Shown here in pieces: positions 34,146 through 46,500 of a stretch of 64,000 nucleotides of DNA. The stretch is from Malaya genurostris (taxonomy: Eukaryota > Arthropoda > Insecta > Diptera > Culicidae): the NCBI RefSeq assembly GCF_030247185.1, contig NC_080571.1, positions 107,777,128-107,841,127 on the forward strand, written 5' to 3'. The notes beneath the pieces are model-generated. The model made no database searches. It had not been told where the DNA came from and saw nothing but the letters and a program-made list of their open reading frames with translations. The stretch's first letter is position 1. Each line of letters starts with the position of its first letter. The position numbers and the translations under genes were made by a program.

Positions 34146-35094
34146 TGTTTTTATTTAAAAGGTATTTTTATTCAGGCCTATTTGCGTACAAGCTTTGCGT
34201 GGCCGAATTAGCCGATTTTTTAAATAATGTGTTTTTTGATCTGTAGATGCGCCTTGTTGTTCATTGGTTGCAGTTGCTGGTTGGTTTGATGGTGAAACAG
34301 GAGTACTGCGCTCACTAGTTTCCATTGTTGAACGGTTGACCTTGTCTTTGGTTGAAGATGTCCTTTTCGCAGTTTCGGTGCAAGGTTTACCGTAGTGTGC
34401 AGGTTGTTCACAAAACTGGCATGTAACCAGCTGATTTTCATAAGTAATCAGCGTTTTACACGGATGTGTCCCATCTTGACCACAAATGATGTAAGACGGA
34501 ATTGCCTTACGTAGATGCATACGTACCACTCGCACGCCATTCCGGATACCGGGGAAAAATTCTGCCATACTTCCCTTTCGATGGAAAGGGTTTCACCGTA
34601 CCGCGACATATTCTCCCGAACGTACTGATCGGTGACCGCCGGGGGAAGGTCATGCACGCGTACTTCTATGGCATTGTCCACCATGTGCACAGGGATTTTG
34701 TATTCAATGTTATCACACTCAACACTGTGCACCTCGTTGTTAACCGAAGCGAATCCAATTGCATCGCTTTCACGTTTAAACATAATGTACACACAGTTAG
34801 ACGCCTTGTTGAATTGAATCTCAGTTACTTTATTAGCGTCTAGATGCATTCGTTCTTTAAGTAAGATTTCAATTTCATTTGCTGCTGGTCTAACTTTGCA
34901 ACGCTTGAAATCTATACAAATTGAATTTGATCTTGTAGACCAAGATTCCGGCTTTGTTAGATCGTATTGGACCATTCCGTACACTCTATTGTTCACTGTA
35001 CTGTATTGTCTTTGTTTCTGTTGTTTCGACCGTAAATAATTTGCGACCGTAAATGATTTTCGACTGCGTCGTGTGAGATGCGAGCACGAACTGA
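34146..35094 (-). mobile_element. ORF1-only LINE (949 bp) with target duplication
   Basis: A 13-bp duplication TCAACCATCAGTT at 34133-34145 and 35095-35107 brackets the element. On the minus strand it begins TCAGTTCGTGC at 35094, a perfect initiator (A+1 at 35092) followed by AGTCG at 35065-35061, exactly +28 to +32, a downstream promoter element. It ends in an A-rich tail (TAAATAAAAACAAA). Inside is only a gag-like ORF1; there is no reverse transcriptase. The 5' end looks intact, unlike usual 5'-truncated LINEs. It resembles half-LINE elements that depend on enzymes made elsewhere; that mode of movement is inference. Confidence 0.82.
34155..34975 (-). pseudogene. LINE ORF1 gag-like protein, one frameshift
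   Basis: Starts at the ATG at 34975 (MVQYDLTKPESWS); an ATG farther out lies in the flanking target duplication and is not part of the element. The protein has an RNA-recognition-like region (NCVYIMFKRESDAIGFA, IEVRVHDLPPAVTDQYVREN) and a zinc-knuckle-like CQFCEQPAHYGKPC near the end, followed by a serine/threonine-rich basic tail. Around 34555-34559, in a run of five T, the frame shifts by one between VWQNF and FFPGIRNGVRVVRM, consistent with loss of one base. It is otherwise open. Proteins of this kind are ORF1 products of mosquito jockey-type LINEs; a role in RNA binding follows from the family. Confidence 0.75.
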
Positions 35095-35107
35095 TCAACC
35101 ATCAGTT

Positions 35108-37524
35108 CATTTTTGCTCGCAAAATGGCATCTGTTGAAAAACCTCGATCAAACAACATAGGCCAAATCCTTTTTTACCCTTCTACGGTGATTTTAGGGTA
35201 AATTATTGCTTATTAGTTTTATTGACAGTTATGAAGTCTAGCTAATTTCTATTATTTCCAAGCAGAAGTAAAATTCATAATCAAATGTACCATTTATTGA
35301 GTTTACGAAATGGCTCTACATAACCAACCCTCAACAACTTATTAGCATGACCAATTGGTATTACGTGAACTCGAACTGTGCACCAAAAATAATATGAACT
35401 TCGTATAAATTTCACAAAATTATTCTATAGAATCTACGAAAAAAGTCACGTAGATATTATGTGATACAAATGTGGACTAAATCATGAGCTCATTTTGTGC
35501 TACCTACACTTCACATAAGTATCACAAAAAAGTTCTATGGAAAAAAATCACATACGTTTTCACGTAGCATTGAAGGTTTTTTCTAGGTGTACCAGTTTTG
35601 TCAAAGACTCATACACAATGGTTTCAAAAAATAACTCATGACGCAGGGGTGGAAATAGGCAAAGTTTTTGATTCATAGTAAATAAAAATAGTCAGTATCA
35701 TCTTTTCATATTAATAATAATTGTAGATATTTTGAAAGAATTTATTTTGAAACGAATGATTTTTGATAAGATAAGTTTTGGTTTTACTTAGAATTTTAAA
35801 ATGTCTTCATCGTTATCAGTATCACTGTCTGATTCGGAATAAACTTTCCAGCGAAGTTAGGCTCATTTTAATGCTACACTATGTTCATTAAATAAGTTTG
35901 AAGTTCAAATGGCTGTTACTTACGGTTCTTGTGATATAATGGTATATATGACGTAAATGTCAAAACTGATTACCGTTCAATTTCCTCGGGTATGGATTAT
36001 CCGATATCAATAATTTTAGACTCGTTAGGTGAGTTTATTTCGTCGGTCGCATCGAAATGCTTCGTGACGTATTTAAAATTTATTCAGAAATACCGTCGTG
36101 GTGGAGTAATATCATCAATAAAAACAGCTAATAATATTAACATACATGCTACGATCAATAATAATTATGATGACAAGAAAAACATGTCCAATCACAAAGC
36201 GTGCTATGCAGCTGATTAATGTTACCATATTTAGCTTGAATATCCTACACAGAAGTAATAGGAGTGCAGGATTTGCAACGCCAATTCAAACGCACCATTC
36301 AAACGTTGCGCCGAATGTTGCGCTCCTGTTACTCCTATAAATCAAATTCATGTCAAATGGCGTTTTATTGGGTTTAGTCTAAATATTGCATGAACATTAT
36401 CATCAGCATCAACCAGCTGGAAGTAAAACAATGTCTTTTGATTTTAGACGTAAATCAATCGGCACTCATGTCCGATTTTCGAATCGTTCAGTAATTTGAT
36501 CCTACAGGAATCAGTGATAATAGTAGCTCAAAATCACTACCGCTTTTGTGTGATGGAAGATCAGTATTGATTTTTATCGATGTGATTCAAAGATCACTTA
36601 TCAACTGATCTTAAAAAAATAAATCACTAGTGATCTTTTCTGAGAAAGATCACAAGCGATCATCTTCGCCAGTGATTTCGATTTGATGATTTTCTATCTT
36701 GATTTTTCCAGCCCTAATTCAAAAGCCTCTTCGAAGTTAACAGTCTCACTGCCTGTAAAATTCAAGAATTCAACTGTAGAATGTTTTACAAATGGGTATC
36801 GCTTTCTAATTAGAAGCAAAACGTTCCTTGAAATGAGCAGAAAAATCAAACTCGCCATATTTTTTCGAATGTATTTCTAATTCTGTTTATATATTCGACA
36901 TAAAAGGTAATTTCAAAATGTATGTGTGAGACCAGTTTTAAAGATTTATAACCTTTCTGTGTTCATTTATATTTTTTGGTGAAGTTTTTCTGATCCGGAG
37001 AGGTGAGTAACCATAAGGAATTTTAGAATCGGAAGTTGGATCTTAATGAAGCTCAATTCATAATAACTTTGTTTTGAACCTAAGTTCGTGAAAATTGATC
37101 GATATCAGTAACCATTTTAGTGTTATAGACCACTATATTTTCAGATTTTTCCTTCATGATTCACATTCACATTATTGACAACAACAAAAAAGTTTTCTGC
37201 GGTCTAATTCACATATTCAAGTTAACATGAATGGACATGAATAAAACTTTTTTTTCATAAATACGTTTATTTCGTAGTTTTTCTTCGTCGTGACATCCAC
37301 AACACATTGTACTTTAAACCTAATACATTTCGAATATCATATTAGTATGTTGGTGTACATTAGTTAATCTAAACACTGTTTTTATCAAGCGATTTGCTTT
37401 TATAAATTACATTAAATGAAATACATTTATTTTGTACATGATCTTATATCTATTTCAGGTTTTTTTTGTACCAGTTCATTACTTTTATTCAATATAATAT
37501 AGCTGGCTATTGGTTGAACTAATG
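35108..37524. other. Intergenic, 2.4 kb
   Basis: No gene recognised. A diverged direct repeat of about 35 bp ('ttcgtataaatttcacaaaattattctata' and 'ttcacataagtatcacaaaaaagttctatg') lies at 35397-35545. A cluster of GATCAC/GTGATC words lies at 36520-36680. 'gtttttctgatccggagaggtgagtaacc' near 36980 matches the 3' part of the SINE at 59206-59367. Confidence 0.45.
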
Positions 37525-39570
37525 GAAAGTCCAATTCGTAGGAGATGTGCATCTAACGTGTAGTGATTGGACATGAATCTGGACATCACACAAATGAAAT
37601 CCCTACTCACATCCAGTCCCTTGAACCATGCCTTTGTCGATATTTTAGGAATAATTGAGTGCATCCACCGACCCAGATCATCTTTATCCCAGGAAGCTTA
37701 CCAGTTGGCAAGGGTTCTCAATAGCACCACATTGGCTAATATATCGGCTCTTTCATTGTCTGGAATCGGCTCTTTCATTGTCTGCAATTGCACTCAGACT
37801 ATCTGTGAAGTGAAAATAATGGTTTTTATGAACTGCTGCTAACTTTGCTAAATAAACAGATGCGGGTTCTTGAAGCCTAAATGAAGCCGAAACCTTATTG
37901 TAGAATATTACCAAACTCAATAGCCTCTATATAAATATTTTCTCAGATTCAATATGCCTGAACTTACTTGTGAATATTTTTGGGATTTCCATCGAGCGTA
38001 CGTGTTTCAGGATAACACGCACTTCGCGCTGCATGGATGTGTCGAAAAATAAAGTTGAGTCAGGGACATTTAGGAGGCTGTCATGGATAGGAATATATCT
38101 TGAAGGGTTGATTACCTGTGACATGTGGTTAAAATATACTGTCACAAATCTTGTTTGAGATTGAAACTCAACTAGCCTTTAGTAGTTATTAATAACCAGG
38201 GGATTCAGTACCTCACATCTTATTAGCAGTCGCAATGAAAGCTCCCAAAAACGATCTTTCAATGGAAGAACTCCCGCCAGAACTACAAGACTCATTGTAT
38301 GTGTCGAGTGCATGCAGCCTAAAGCAATTCGCAAGCAACGATACTGAATTCGCTCCAGTTTGATAATATGAGAGTTTGCAGCGGAACGAAAGCAAACGCA
38401 TCCATATTCCATCACTGAAAGTATCTTTGTTTGATATAATTTTATTTGATCTTCCGGATGAGCACTCCACCAAGATCCTGTTATTGTTCGAAGAAAATTT
38501 ACTCTTTGTTGGCATTTTGTTATCAGATACCTAATGTGTCCTCCCCACGTGCATTTGGAATCAAACCACACCCCAAGGTATTTGAAAGACGAAACCTGTT
38601 GGATCCTTCTCTCCATCATATGAACCTGAAGCTGCGCGGGATCATGCTTTCTTGAAAAGACGACCAGCTCTGTTTTCTCCGCAGAGAATTCGATACCCAG
38701 ATGAACAGCCCAAACGGACAAGTTATCTAACATATCTTGCAATGGTTTTTGCAGATCAATAGCTTTGGGTCCAGTAACTGAAACCACGCCATCATCTGCC
38801 AATTGTCTTAGTGTACATGGGGTTACTAGACAGCTGTCAATGTCGTTTACATAGAAATTATACAGGAGCGGACTGAAGCATGAGCCTTGCGGGAGACCCA
38901 TGTAGCTAATTCTGATTGTTGCCAAATCGCCACGTGAAAAAATACATGCATTTCTCTGACAAAAGAATGTGCAAATAATTTTTTATAATCGCTGGAAGTC
39001 CATGTTGATGGAGTTTGTCTGAAAGAACATCAATGAAAACTGAATCAAATGTTCCTTTAATGTCTAAAAATACATATGCCATTTGTTGTTTTTGAGCGAA
39101 GGCAATTTGGATGTCAGACGAAAGTAATGCAATGCAACCATTCGTCCCTTTATTTCTACGGAAGCCAAACTGAGTATCTGACAACAAACCGTTCGTTTCG
39201 ACCCAAGTGTCGAGACGTCGAAGAATAATTTTTTCGAACAATTTTCTGATGCAGAATAACACTGCAATGGGTCTATATGAGTTGTGATTGGAAGCTGGTT
39301 TCCCCGGATAACTTTCACTTGCCTCCAGTCAGGTGGAACAATATTTTGCCCAAGAAACTTGTTGAACAATTCCAACAAACGTCTTTTTGCAAGGTAGGGC
39401 AGATTCTTCACCAAGTTGAATTTAGATCTGTCCAACCCAGGAGCGTTATTGTTACAAGACATGAGTGCTATGGAAAATTCCATCATTGAAAAGGGGCTAT
39501 CAATGGAACCATTATTTGGATAAGACTCCCTAATAATGCTATGCGTAGGAAAAGAATCTGGGCAAACTTA
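37525..39570 (-). pseudogene. I-clade LINE ORF2 relic, copy 2
   Basis: Collinear with the I-clade ORF2 at 12799-16479, from before the reverse transcriptase (MEFSIALMSCNNNAPGLD) through FGFRRNKGTNGCIAL, FLDIKGTFDSVFI, GLPQGSCFSPLLYNFY and LADD to the region after it, then a broken RNase H. Frameshifts lie near 39300, 39060 and 38920, a stop near 38180, and much of the RNase H around 37800-37930 is deleted. It lacks the endonuclease and ORF1, so it is a 5'-truncated, inactive copy. It is closer to the copy at 63248-64000 than to the intact element. Confidence 0.9.
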
Positions 39571-41338
39571 TGAATGAAACATTAATTTCCAAAGCTTATT
39601 ATAAAAAAATCTCTGTGTGTGATACTGTTTGAAACATAGCAGATTGTAAAAAGTGATTAAGCGTTATATAAACGGCCGGTTGAAACCCCCTTTAAGTAGT
39701 TTTGAATGCGAAAACCGAGTGAATATTTTGTGTATCAAAACCGGACTTGAACTGCACAGAGCATTTTAAATCATTTTAAGAGCAAGAGCCGGGTAAAAAA
39801 CTTCGAATGGGATAACCGGATTAAATCTTGGCAGGTACTTTCAAAGCAAATGTGTTGATTTTTGCATGGACACTTTCTACGTGTTTCCCTCGGCTGCGGG
39901 ATTCATTCCACATATTGAATGTTATATATTTTATCTAACAGATTCAAAGTCGTTTGCTGTATTAATTAAACGTATGCTGTATTGCAACCCACTGTTTAAC
40001 GTACAAGTTGTTTGAGATCTAAAAGATTTTTAAACACTGGATATTGATGACAAACCTTTCATTTTAATCTAATTGTATAGAATTCGGATATTCTTATCTT
40101 GACGAATTAAGTTTGATAATATATGCCTATTAAAATATTTTTCGGAATCAAAATTCATTAAATTGCAAAAAAATACTCCAACTATTGATATTATTAGCAA
40201 TATTTGGATTGAAAAGCAGTTTTATATAATTAAAATTACTAACGTGATTACTATATTTAATTCTGAATCATATTTGATTAATTTTTTATGTATGAACTCG
40301 CAAACTTTGTGCCGTACGCCAAGGAAAGTAATTAAACAAGTTTCAGGAAACACAACTGCCAAAAATTGTATTGATTAATATTCTTACAGAAGTTAATTAG
40401 AACAGGTTGCGACGCCTATTCTCATGCGACTGGAACCTCTTTGTTGACTAAATGCGCTGCGAACGTACGAAGCGTTGTGCTTACATTTCTTTCGCGGTAC
40501 ATAAATGCGCAAACGAGTTCTCGTGAGAGCAGCTGAAGCTCTTCGCCTGCGCATGGTTGTCATCAGAGAAAGAGAACAAAATTGTCTAAGCGCAATTAAA
40601 AGAACGCGTTTGCATAAGGTCTGCTACTACTCTGTGTAATATATAGTTTCTACTATTAAAAAAAACAATCTCAATTTTTAGTTTTGTTATAGAATTTTTA
40701 AATTAACGGTGTTCGTTTTTTTTATTCTTAAAAGGAAATGTACAAAATGGACTTATTTCCACCTCTGTCATGAGGTTAATTTCATTCTATTCGTGAAATG
40801 ATGTTGAAAATGAAACTCATCGCTGATATATACAAAAACACTCACCTATGCAGATCATCACTGACAAAAAATGGTGATGGTATTGATAGTTTTCAGGATT
40901 AATTTCATAGTACCTTACTCTCTTTTTGAGTTTCCAAAAGTGAGTATTGAGGTTGGCATCACCGCACTGAGTTACGCTGGTGTACCCTACAGAGTTACCA
41001 ACACAACCTAGCTTCGGTTGTGTTTTTGCGCTAGTACTCAAAACGAGCACACGCACCGTTGTACGAAAACAAAAACCGAACCGTAGCGTGGTTCAACACG
41101 ATACACGGTTGAATTTCATGTCTCGAGCTAAACACAACTGGCTGCTAAACCGAACAAGGGATACAGCATACGAAAACATGCGTTGAGAGTTGGATTGAAT
41201 TGACATCGACCGTCTATGGCAACACTGGTGGATAGGAATACAAGCGAGACAATATCGTAAGAATCTGATGCAACGTGTTGATGTACAAAAACATCAAACC
41301 ACAACTCACAAATCGTCTGTCAAAGAATTCTAAATTCT
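39571..41338. other. Intergenic, 1.8 kb
   Basis: AT-rich, no recognised gene. Short open frames (for example 40163-40378 and 40980-41186) have no motif. Confidence 0.45.
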
Positions 41339-41669
41339 AGCGGCCCGTTATACGTTCCAATATTATTGTCAATCCAAAGTATTGTCAATACCATCAATCC
41401 AATTGGCTTGATAATTTGAGTCCGAGTTTTTCGAAAAATCCAAGCGTTTGGCGCTTTAAATATTGCAAATGAATATTAAAATATTGAGAGAAGAGGTCAT
41501 TGCACATTTTTGACAGTTTCTCTCTGGAGAAAAAGTATTGTCAGATTGATGCGTAGTTTTGATTTTATGACAATATTTTTGTCAATCCAATGAAGTTTCC
41601 ATTACACGATCAAAAGTATTGTCAATACTCCTTGTATTTTCAATAATATTGTCTCGTGTAAGGGCCGCT
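41339..41669. mobile_element. 331-bp MITE (AGCGGCCC ends)
   Basis: The left end AGCGGCCCGTTATACG and right end (reverse complement AGCGGCCCTTACACGAG) are inverted repeats, continuing imperfectly through 'caatattattg'. The interior has repeated 'tattgtcaat' words and no coding capacity. TA-like flanks are present, but the exact target duplication is not certain. Confidence 0.65.
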
Positions 41670-41919
41670 TAATACTTGACATGCGCTCAGCGCTCATCTG
41701 CTGAATGCTTGACACTACGATGTGACGACAAACTTTCTAGGATGAAGCGTCCTGCAAAGTCCAAAGTCCAGTGAACACATGTACACGAACTCGCATTTCT
41801 AGAGCACAGGTACTTTGTAATCCATCTTCCACTTGATCGATCTATCTTGTCTTTTTGTTTCGACCAGATCAGATTTAACAACCATTTTCACTGGGCTGTC
41901 ATCCCGCAGTCCACAGTAG

Positions 41920-43020
41920 CCGTCAAATTTGGGACTGTGCGTACGTTAGGTGGTTCTCTGCGCAGCTGTCGGAATTCATGACTCGTTCGTAGTCTTCACA
42001 CACTCCGCCACATATGGTTCGCGACTCCTTCCTTTCTAAAACACTGAGAGTACATTGATCCTCTGCCAACATAATCCAGGTCTCGTGATCATAGAAAACA
42101 ACCGGTGCATCGAGAGTTTTATACATGATCAATTTCATACGGTGGCGTATTTTTCTCGATCGAAGAGTTGTTCTGAGTCCAAATAATGCATGATTTTCTA
42201 ATAAATGACGTCTCGGTATTTCTCTGCTGATATAATTGTTAATTCCAACGCGAAAGCTGACCTTCTGTTTCAACAGATTTCGCTGACGACTCGTAAGTGT
42301 ACAAAACTGTTGCCAGTTCAAAACACAATCCTCCGGAATTCTTCCAATCCAGAATTCGAACATACGACAGGTGGCTTGTTAGACCAGCTCCCTCTACCAG
42401 TGAACAAAAATTCGTCAACATACTCGATGTCGTCGCCGTCTATCAGGCGTCGTGATGGGAGGCGTAGTGTTTCTCGTTCTCTCATGTAATTTGTTTTCGA
42501 TGTATTTATAGTCAGTTTGATATGCCTATCTTCGGCTCTAAATCCGTTGTATGTTTCCATCATCTCCTCTAAATTACGTGTCGCAATATCAACTTCGTTA
42601 GCGAAGCCAAAGGACTGTTCATTCTTTCGGTAGATCGAACATCTCGTTCCAACTGCTTCCTATGGCGAATTGGGCGTCTCTCTCCTGCATCTTCAATAGT
42701 AGCTGTTGCAAACTGCTTTTCAGTTGGTAGTGCGGTAGGTGCGGACGTCGTTGATGTCCGAAAAGAATTTTCCTTCGGTTGAAAAATAGATGATTTAGTT
42801 TTCCTTGTGTTGGACTACAGGTAGTTTTGTGGTTTTCCTTGTGAGATACGAAAATGATTTTGACTATATTTCCTTGAGAGGCCACAAAGTTTACGCACCG
42901 TTGACTGTTTTATTCGGAGCTTTTGGCATGCCCGATTACCGGTCTGTACATATACTTCAATCCTACTTGGACATTCATGTCGCTGATGACAACTTTCACG
43001 CCTCTACGTAGGCTGCATTC
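41920..43020 (-). pseudogene. RTE-like LINE relic: endonuclease and reverse transcriptase fragments
   Basis: In minus-strand order: an endonuclease piece near 42990-42790 (VKVVISDMNVQVG, RCVNFVASQGNIVK, FVSHKENHKTTCSPTQGKL), then, after a large deletion, reverse transcriptase pieces: FANEVDIATRNLEEMM (the FADD motif is degraded), LTINTSKTNYMRERE, GDDIEYVDEFLF, FGLRTTLRSRKIRHRMKL and MYKTLDAPVVFYDHETWIM. This succession is typical of RTE-type LINEs in mosquitoes. Several frameshifts, the missing palm and the mutated catalytic motif show it is dead. Confidence 0.7.
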
Positions 43021-43445
43021 ACAGGTGTTTTTCAGTTACATGTTCAAAACTTCTTCAACAAACAATATCAAAATGGGAGCGATTTAACGAGATAAAAATT
43101 TGAACCAAGTGCACTAGACTGCTATTCTGCCATTCGAACAAATTAATTGAACGTAGAGTACAAAACTCAATATAGCTCCGCTTATACTCGAATGAAAGGA
43201 TGAATCGTTAAATGCCTATAAATATACGACCAAGGACCTCTATGTACTGTTCCTACTTACTTCATTTAGTTCCACGTAAACTTGTAACTTTGAATTGCAT
43301 CATTGGATATGTTCTCTCAAGCTCATATGGAATTTTTATATTTGGAATTGAAAAAGAATTCAAGAATGCTGGTGGTGAGAAATCATTCATAATCAAAGTA
43401 GTTTGTTTTTTTTTTATTAAAAATAAAGGTTTTCGAAATATAAAG
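43021..43445. other. Intergenic between LINE relic and OBP-A
   Basis: Nothing recognised; the 136-codon plus-strand open frame at 43212-43622 runs into the last exon of OBP-A on the other strand and has no motif. Confidence 0.4.
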
Positions 43446-43451
43446 TTTATT
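43446..43451 (-). promoter_or_regulatory. Poly(A) signal of OBP-A
   Basis: AATAAA on the minus strand, 125 nt past the stop codon. Confidence 0.5.
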
Positions 43452-43575
43452 CGGTATATGCTCAAATATGACGATTACATCAATGGGAATCCTCGATTAA
43501 AAGGTATGGTAGCCTTGAAACTATTGCCACATCTTCCTCGTGTAATTAGGAAGCTATCACAATGCCATCGCTTTG

Positions 43576-46500
43576 TCACCAAGGAAAGTATAACTTGGGA
43601 GTCGCATCGTAGAAACATGTAAACAGTGCATAGGCACGGTTACATGGGTCGCTTATCCCATCCGCTGCATTCTTGCAAATACGCAACGTCTGACGAAAAG
43701 GTTTCTGGTACTCTTGTGGAAGTAATTGAATTTGTTTGACAGCATCTTCATAAGAGTATTTACCTCCTTTGGACTGTAAAGAAAAAAAAACAAAGCAAAA
43801 GAAAACCATTGGATTATGATTCGAATTTCTGAATTCAAATTAAATCACATACCGGAAGGGCGAGTTCAAACATGCATGACACGTAGCACTGTAACGATAA
43901 ATTACGAGTTATTTTAATTACAATTGCCTGATTTTACCTATATGGCATGACGTACGCAAACTATGCACACTCTTATACCACTGACAGACATGTGATTTCC
44001 GTACAATGATTTCTGTACAATGCTGTACGCCTACAACGATGAGGTGACAGACATCGACCGTCCCACGACAAAAGGGCCTAACTGCAAATGACAGTTTCTC
44101 TTTGTTTACTTTTTCTTTTGCGATTTACCGAACAGATTTTATATTTGACGCTTTACTCTTCGCAAAACTTTCAAGGAAAAATTACAAGCTTTCGATTTAT
44201 ATTGGAAACTTTAGAGAATTTGCAATAATGGCTTCGTAATAATTAAAAGAGAAAGTAAACAAAGAGAGGCTCTCATTTGCAGTTAGGCCCTTTTGTCGTG
44301 GGACTATCGACATGTTTTGCGCACAGAAAGAATATACAGTGAAATAAAACAACTCAAAACTTTGCTTAATTTCCCAGCTCCGATGATCGATAATATAGAA
44401 ACCAAAAATTTTTAAAGTTTGAAGTGTATTCCTAGTAACTGATTTATGACAGATATAATAAATGCCTCTCTGAATTAAAACTAATTTTGTGTATGAGTGT
44501 TCTTCGGAAGACAATTTCACTCGTATCCAATTTTAAGGTTTTATGGTACATTTATGATACGTTTGTTCTGGGATACATGATTTTTACCTTCATTATTTAA
44601 ATGTAATTAGCATTAGGGAAAATTTGATGTCCACAATTTTGATGTTCTACCGTAAAATCAAATAAATATAGAAAATGGAGCAAGTATGAAAGGCTTTTAG
44701 AACAAATTTTCGGAACACTAGCACTTTTTTTCAATGCAACGAAGCTGATGTATACCTAAAAGGTGATTAATCACCAAATTTTGTTTGTAAATCATGCAGA
44801 CTTTGCAAAATCCGCAAAAATTTCAAGTTGTTCAGTAATAACACATGGATCAATAAGTCCCGAGACTAACAATGGAAACAACATTTTTTTTGCAAAATTT
44901 TTTTTTATTCATCAACATAATCACCTTTTTGGGTGATACAATGGTTTCAACGTTTTTCCAATTTTTCAATACCATGTTTATAAAAAAAATTATCTTTCGC
45001 TTCAAAATAAGCTTCAGTTTCAGCGATGACCTCCTCATTTGAGCTAAATCTTTTTCCCTGGAGCATTTTTTTAAGACAAACAGTGATGTGATTTTGCACA
45101 GTACAACGATAAATGACCGTAGTACGGAAATCACCGCAGTATCATGATGCTCGCGTGATACCACCATGATTTAGGGTGACAGACATGTGATTTCACGGTG
45201 TACAGTGATTCCGATATCACATGTCTGTCATAAGTATTTTAATCGTTTTCTCTTGATGCCAAACCTAACCCAGTTTCCACCCAAATCAATGTCAACCTTG
45301 ACTTTGTTTCGAACCAAGTTGTGCAATATCATTGAACTAAATCTCGAGTCAGTTTCGAACCTGATCCTCATATCGGGTTAGATCACACCCTCGTCGCTAA
45401 GTGCGAACGTTACTCAATTTCGTAAAAAATGTTGGTTTGAAGAAACCATTCCGGCTCAGTTTCAGGTTTCTCAAACGACAACATTATTACACATCTCTCG
45501 AAAATGGTCGAGCAACATTTTTTCTCTGTCCTGCACAGAATTACCAGATTAACTTGTATTTTCACAGATTTTCATTGTGTTGCTCTGATTTTCATAGATT
45601 TGTGTAAGAGTACACTGACCAACATTGATTTTCCTAAAATTTGTCGAAATATTACTTGCGGAAGCGTATCCGGATTAATTGTTAACTGATACTTCAACTT
45701 GTTAGTATCTTTTTACTTTTCTCAAATTGAAAGGCTATGCAATCACTGTGAAAACCGACTTTCAAACCGAATGCCAACCACTGAGCTCGACGAACTGAGC
45801 AAATGTCTGTATGTGTCTGTATGTCTGTGTATGTAACAAAAATATGCACCCGACTTTTTCGGAGATGGCTTGACCGATTTTCACACACTTGGTTTCAAAT
45901 GAAAGAGGCCGTCATAAACCACGTATACCAAAATCTGGTACTGTTAATCACCAACACTGCATGTAACACTACCAAATTTTATCTAAAGTCGTAGTCGTAT
46001 CTTTCGGTTCCGGAGTTACTGGCTGATAATTATGAAAATTCCATTTTCTGGAGCGTGATTTTATACAGGACACGGAAAAATCAAGCCAATTATATTCAAA
46101 TAACTGTATTACTCCTCAATTAGGCAGGTATGGTTAGTTTATGACCAAATACTACCTAGATCTAAAAGTTCGCTCTCTGACACCCTACTAGATTTTTTTT
46201 AGGTTACCACATCTGTCGTTGATAATCTATCAAATTTTCAGCTTGATACCTGGACATTTGTAAAAGTTGCGCTGTATTGAGTATGAACACTTTTTTACGT
46301 AACCTCTTTTTACGTAACTCTTTTTACTAACTAATCCCAAATAACGTAAAATTTTTTACGAACCTACTTCGTAAAGAGTGGTTTTGTCATACAATGAAAA
46401 CGATTTCCGGCTGGAATATATCCTTGGAAACTGCTGCAATATGGGTATTTTTGGAACGGGTTTAAAGAGTAGATTCCGATAAATGATGTTTGACTTATTT

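Noticed and set aside
43212..43622. 136-codon plus-strand frame
   Set aside because: Overlaps the last exon and 3' UTR of OBP-A on the opposite strand and has no motif or codon signature.
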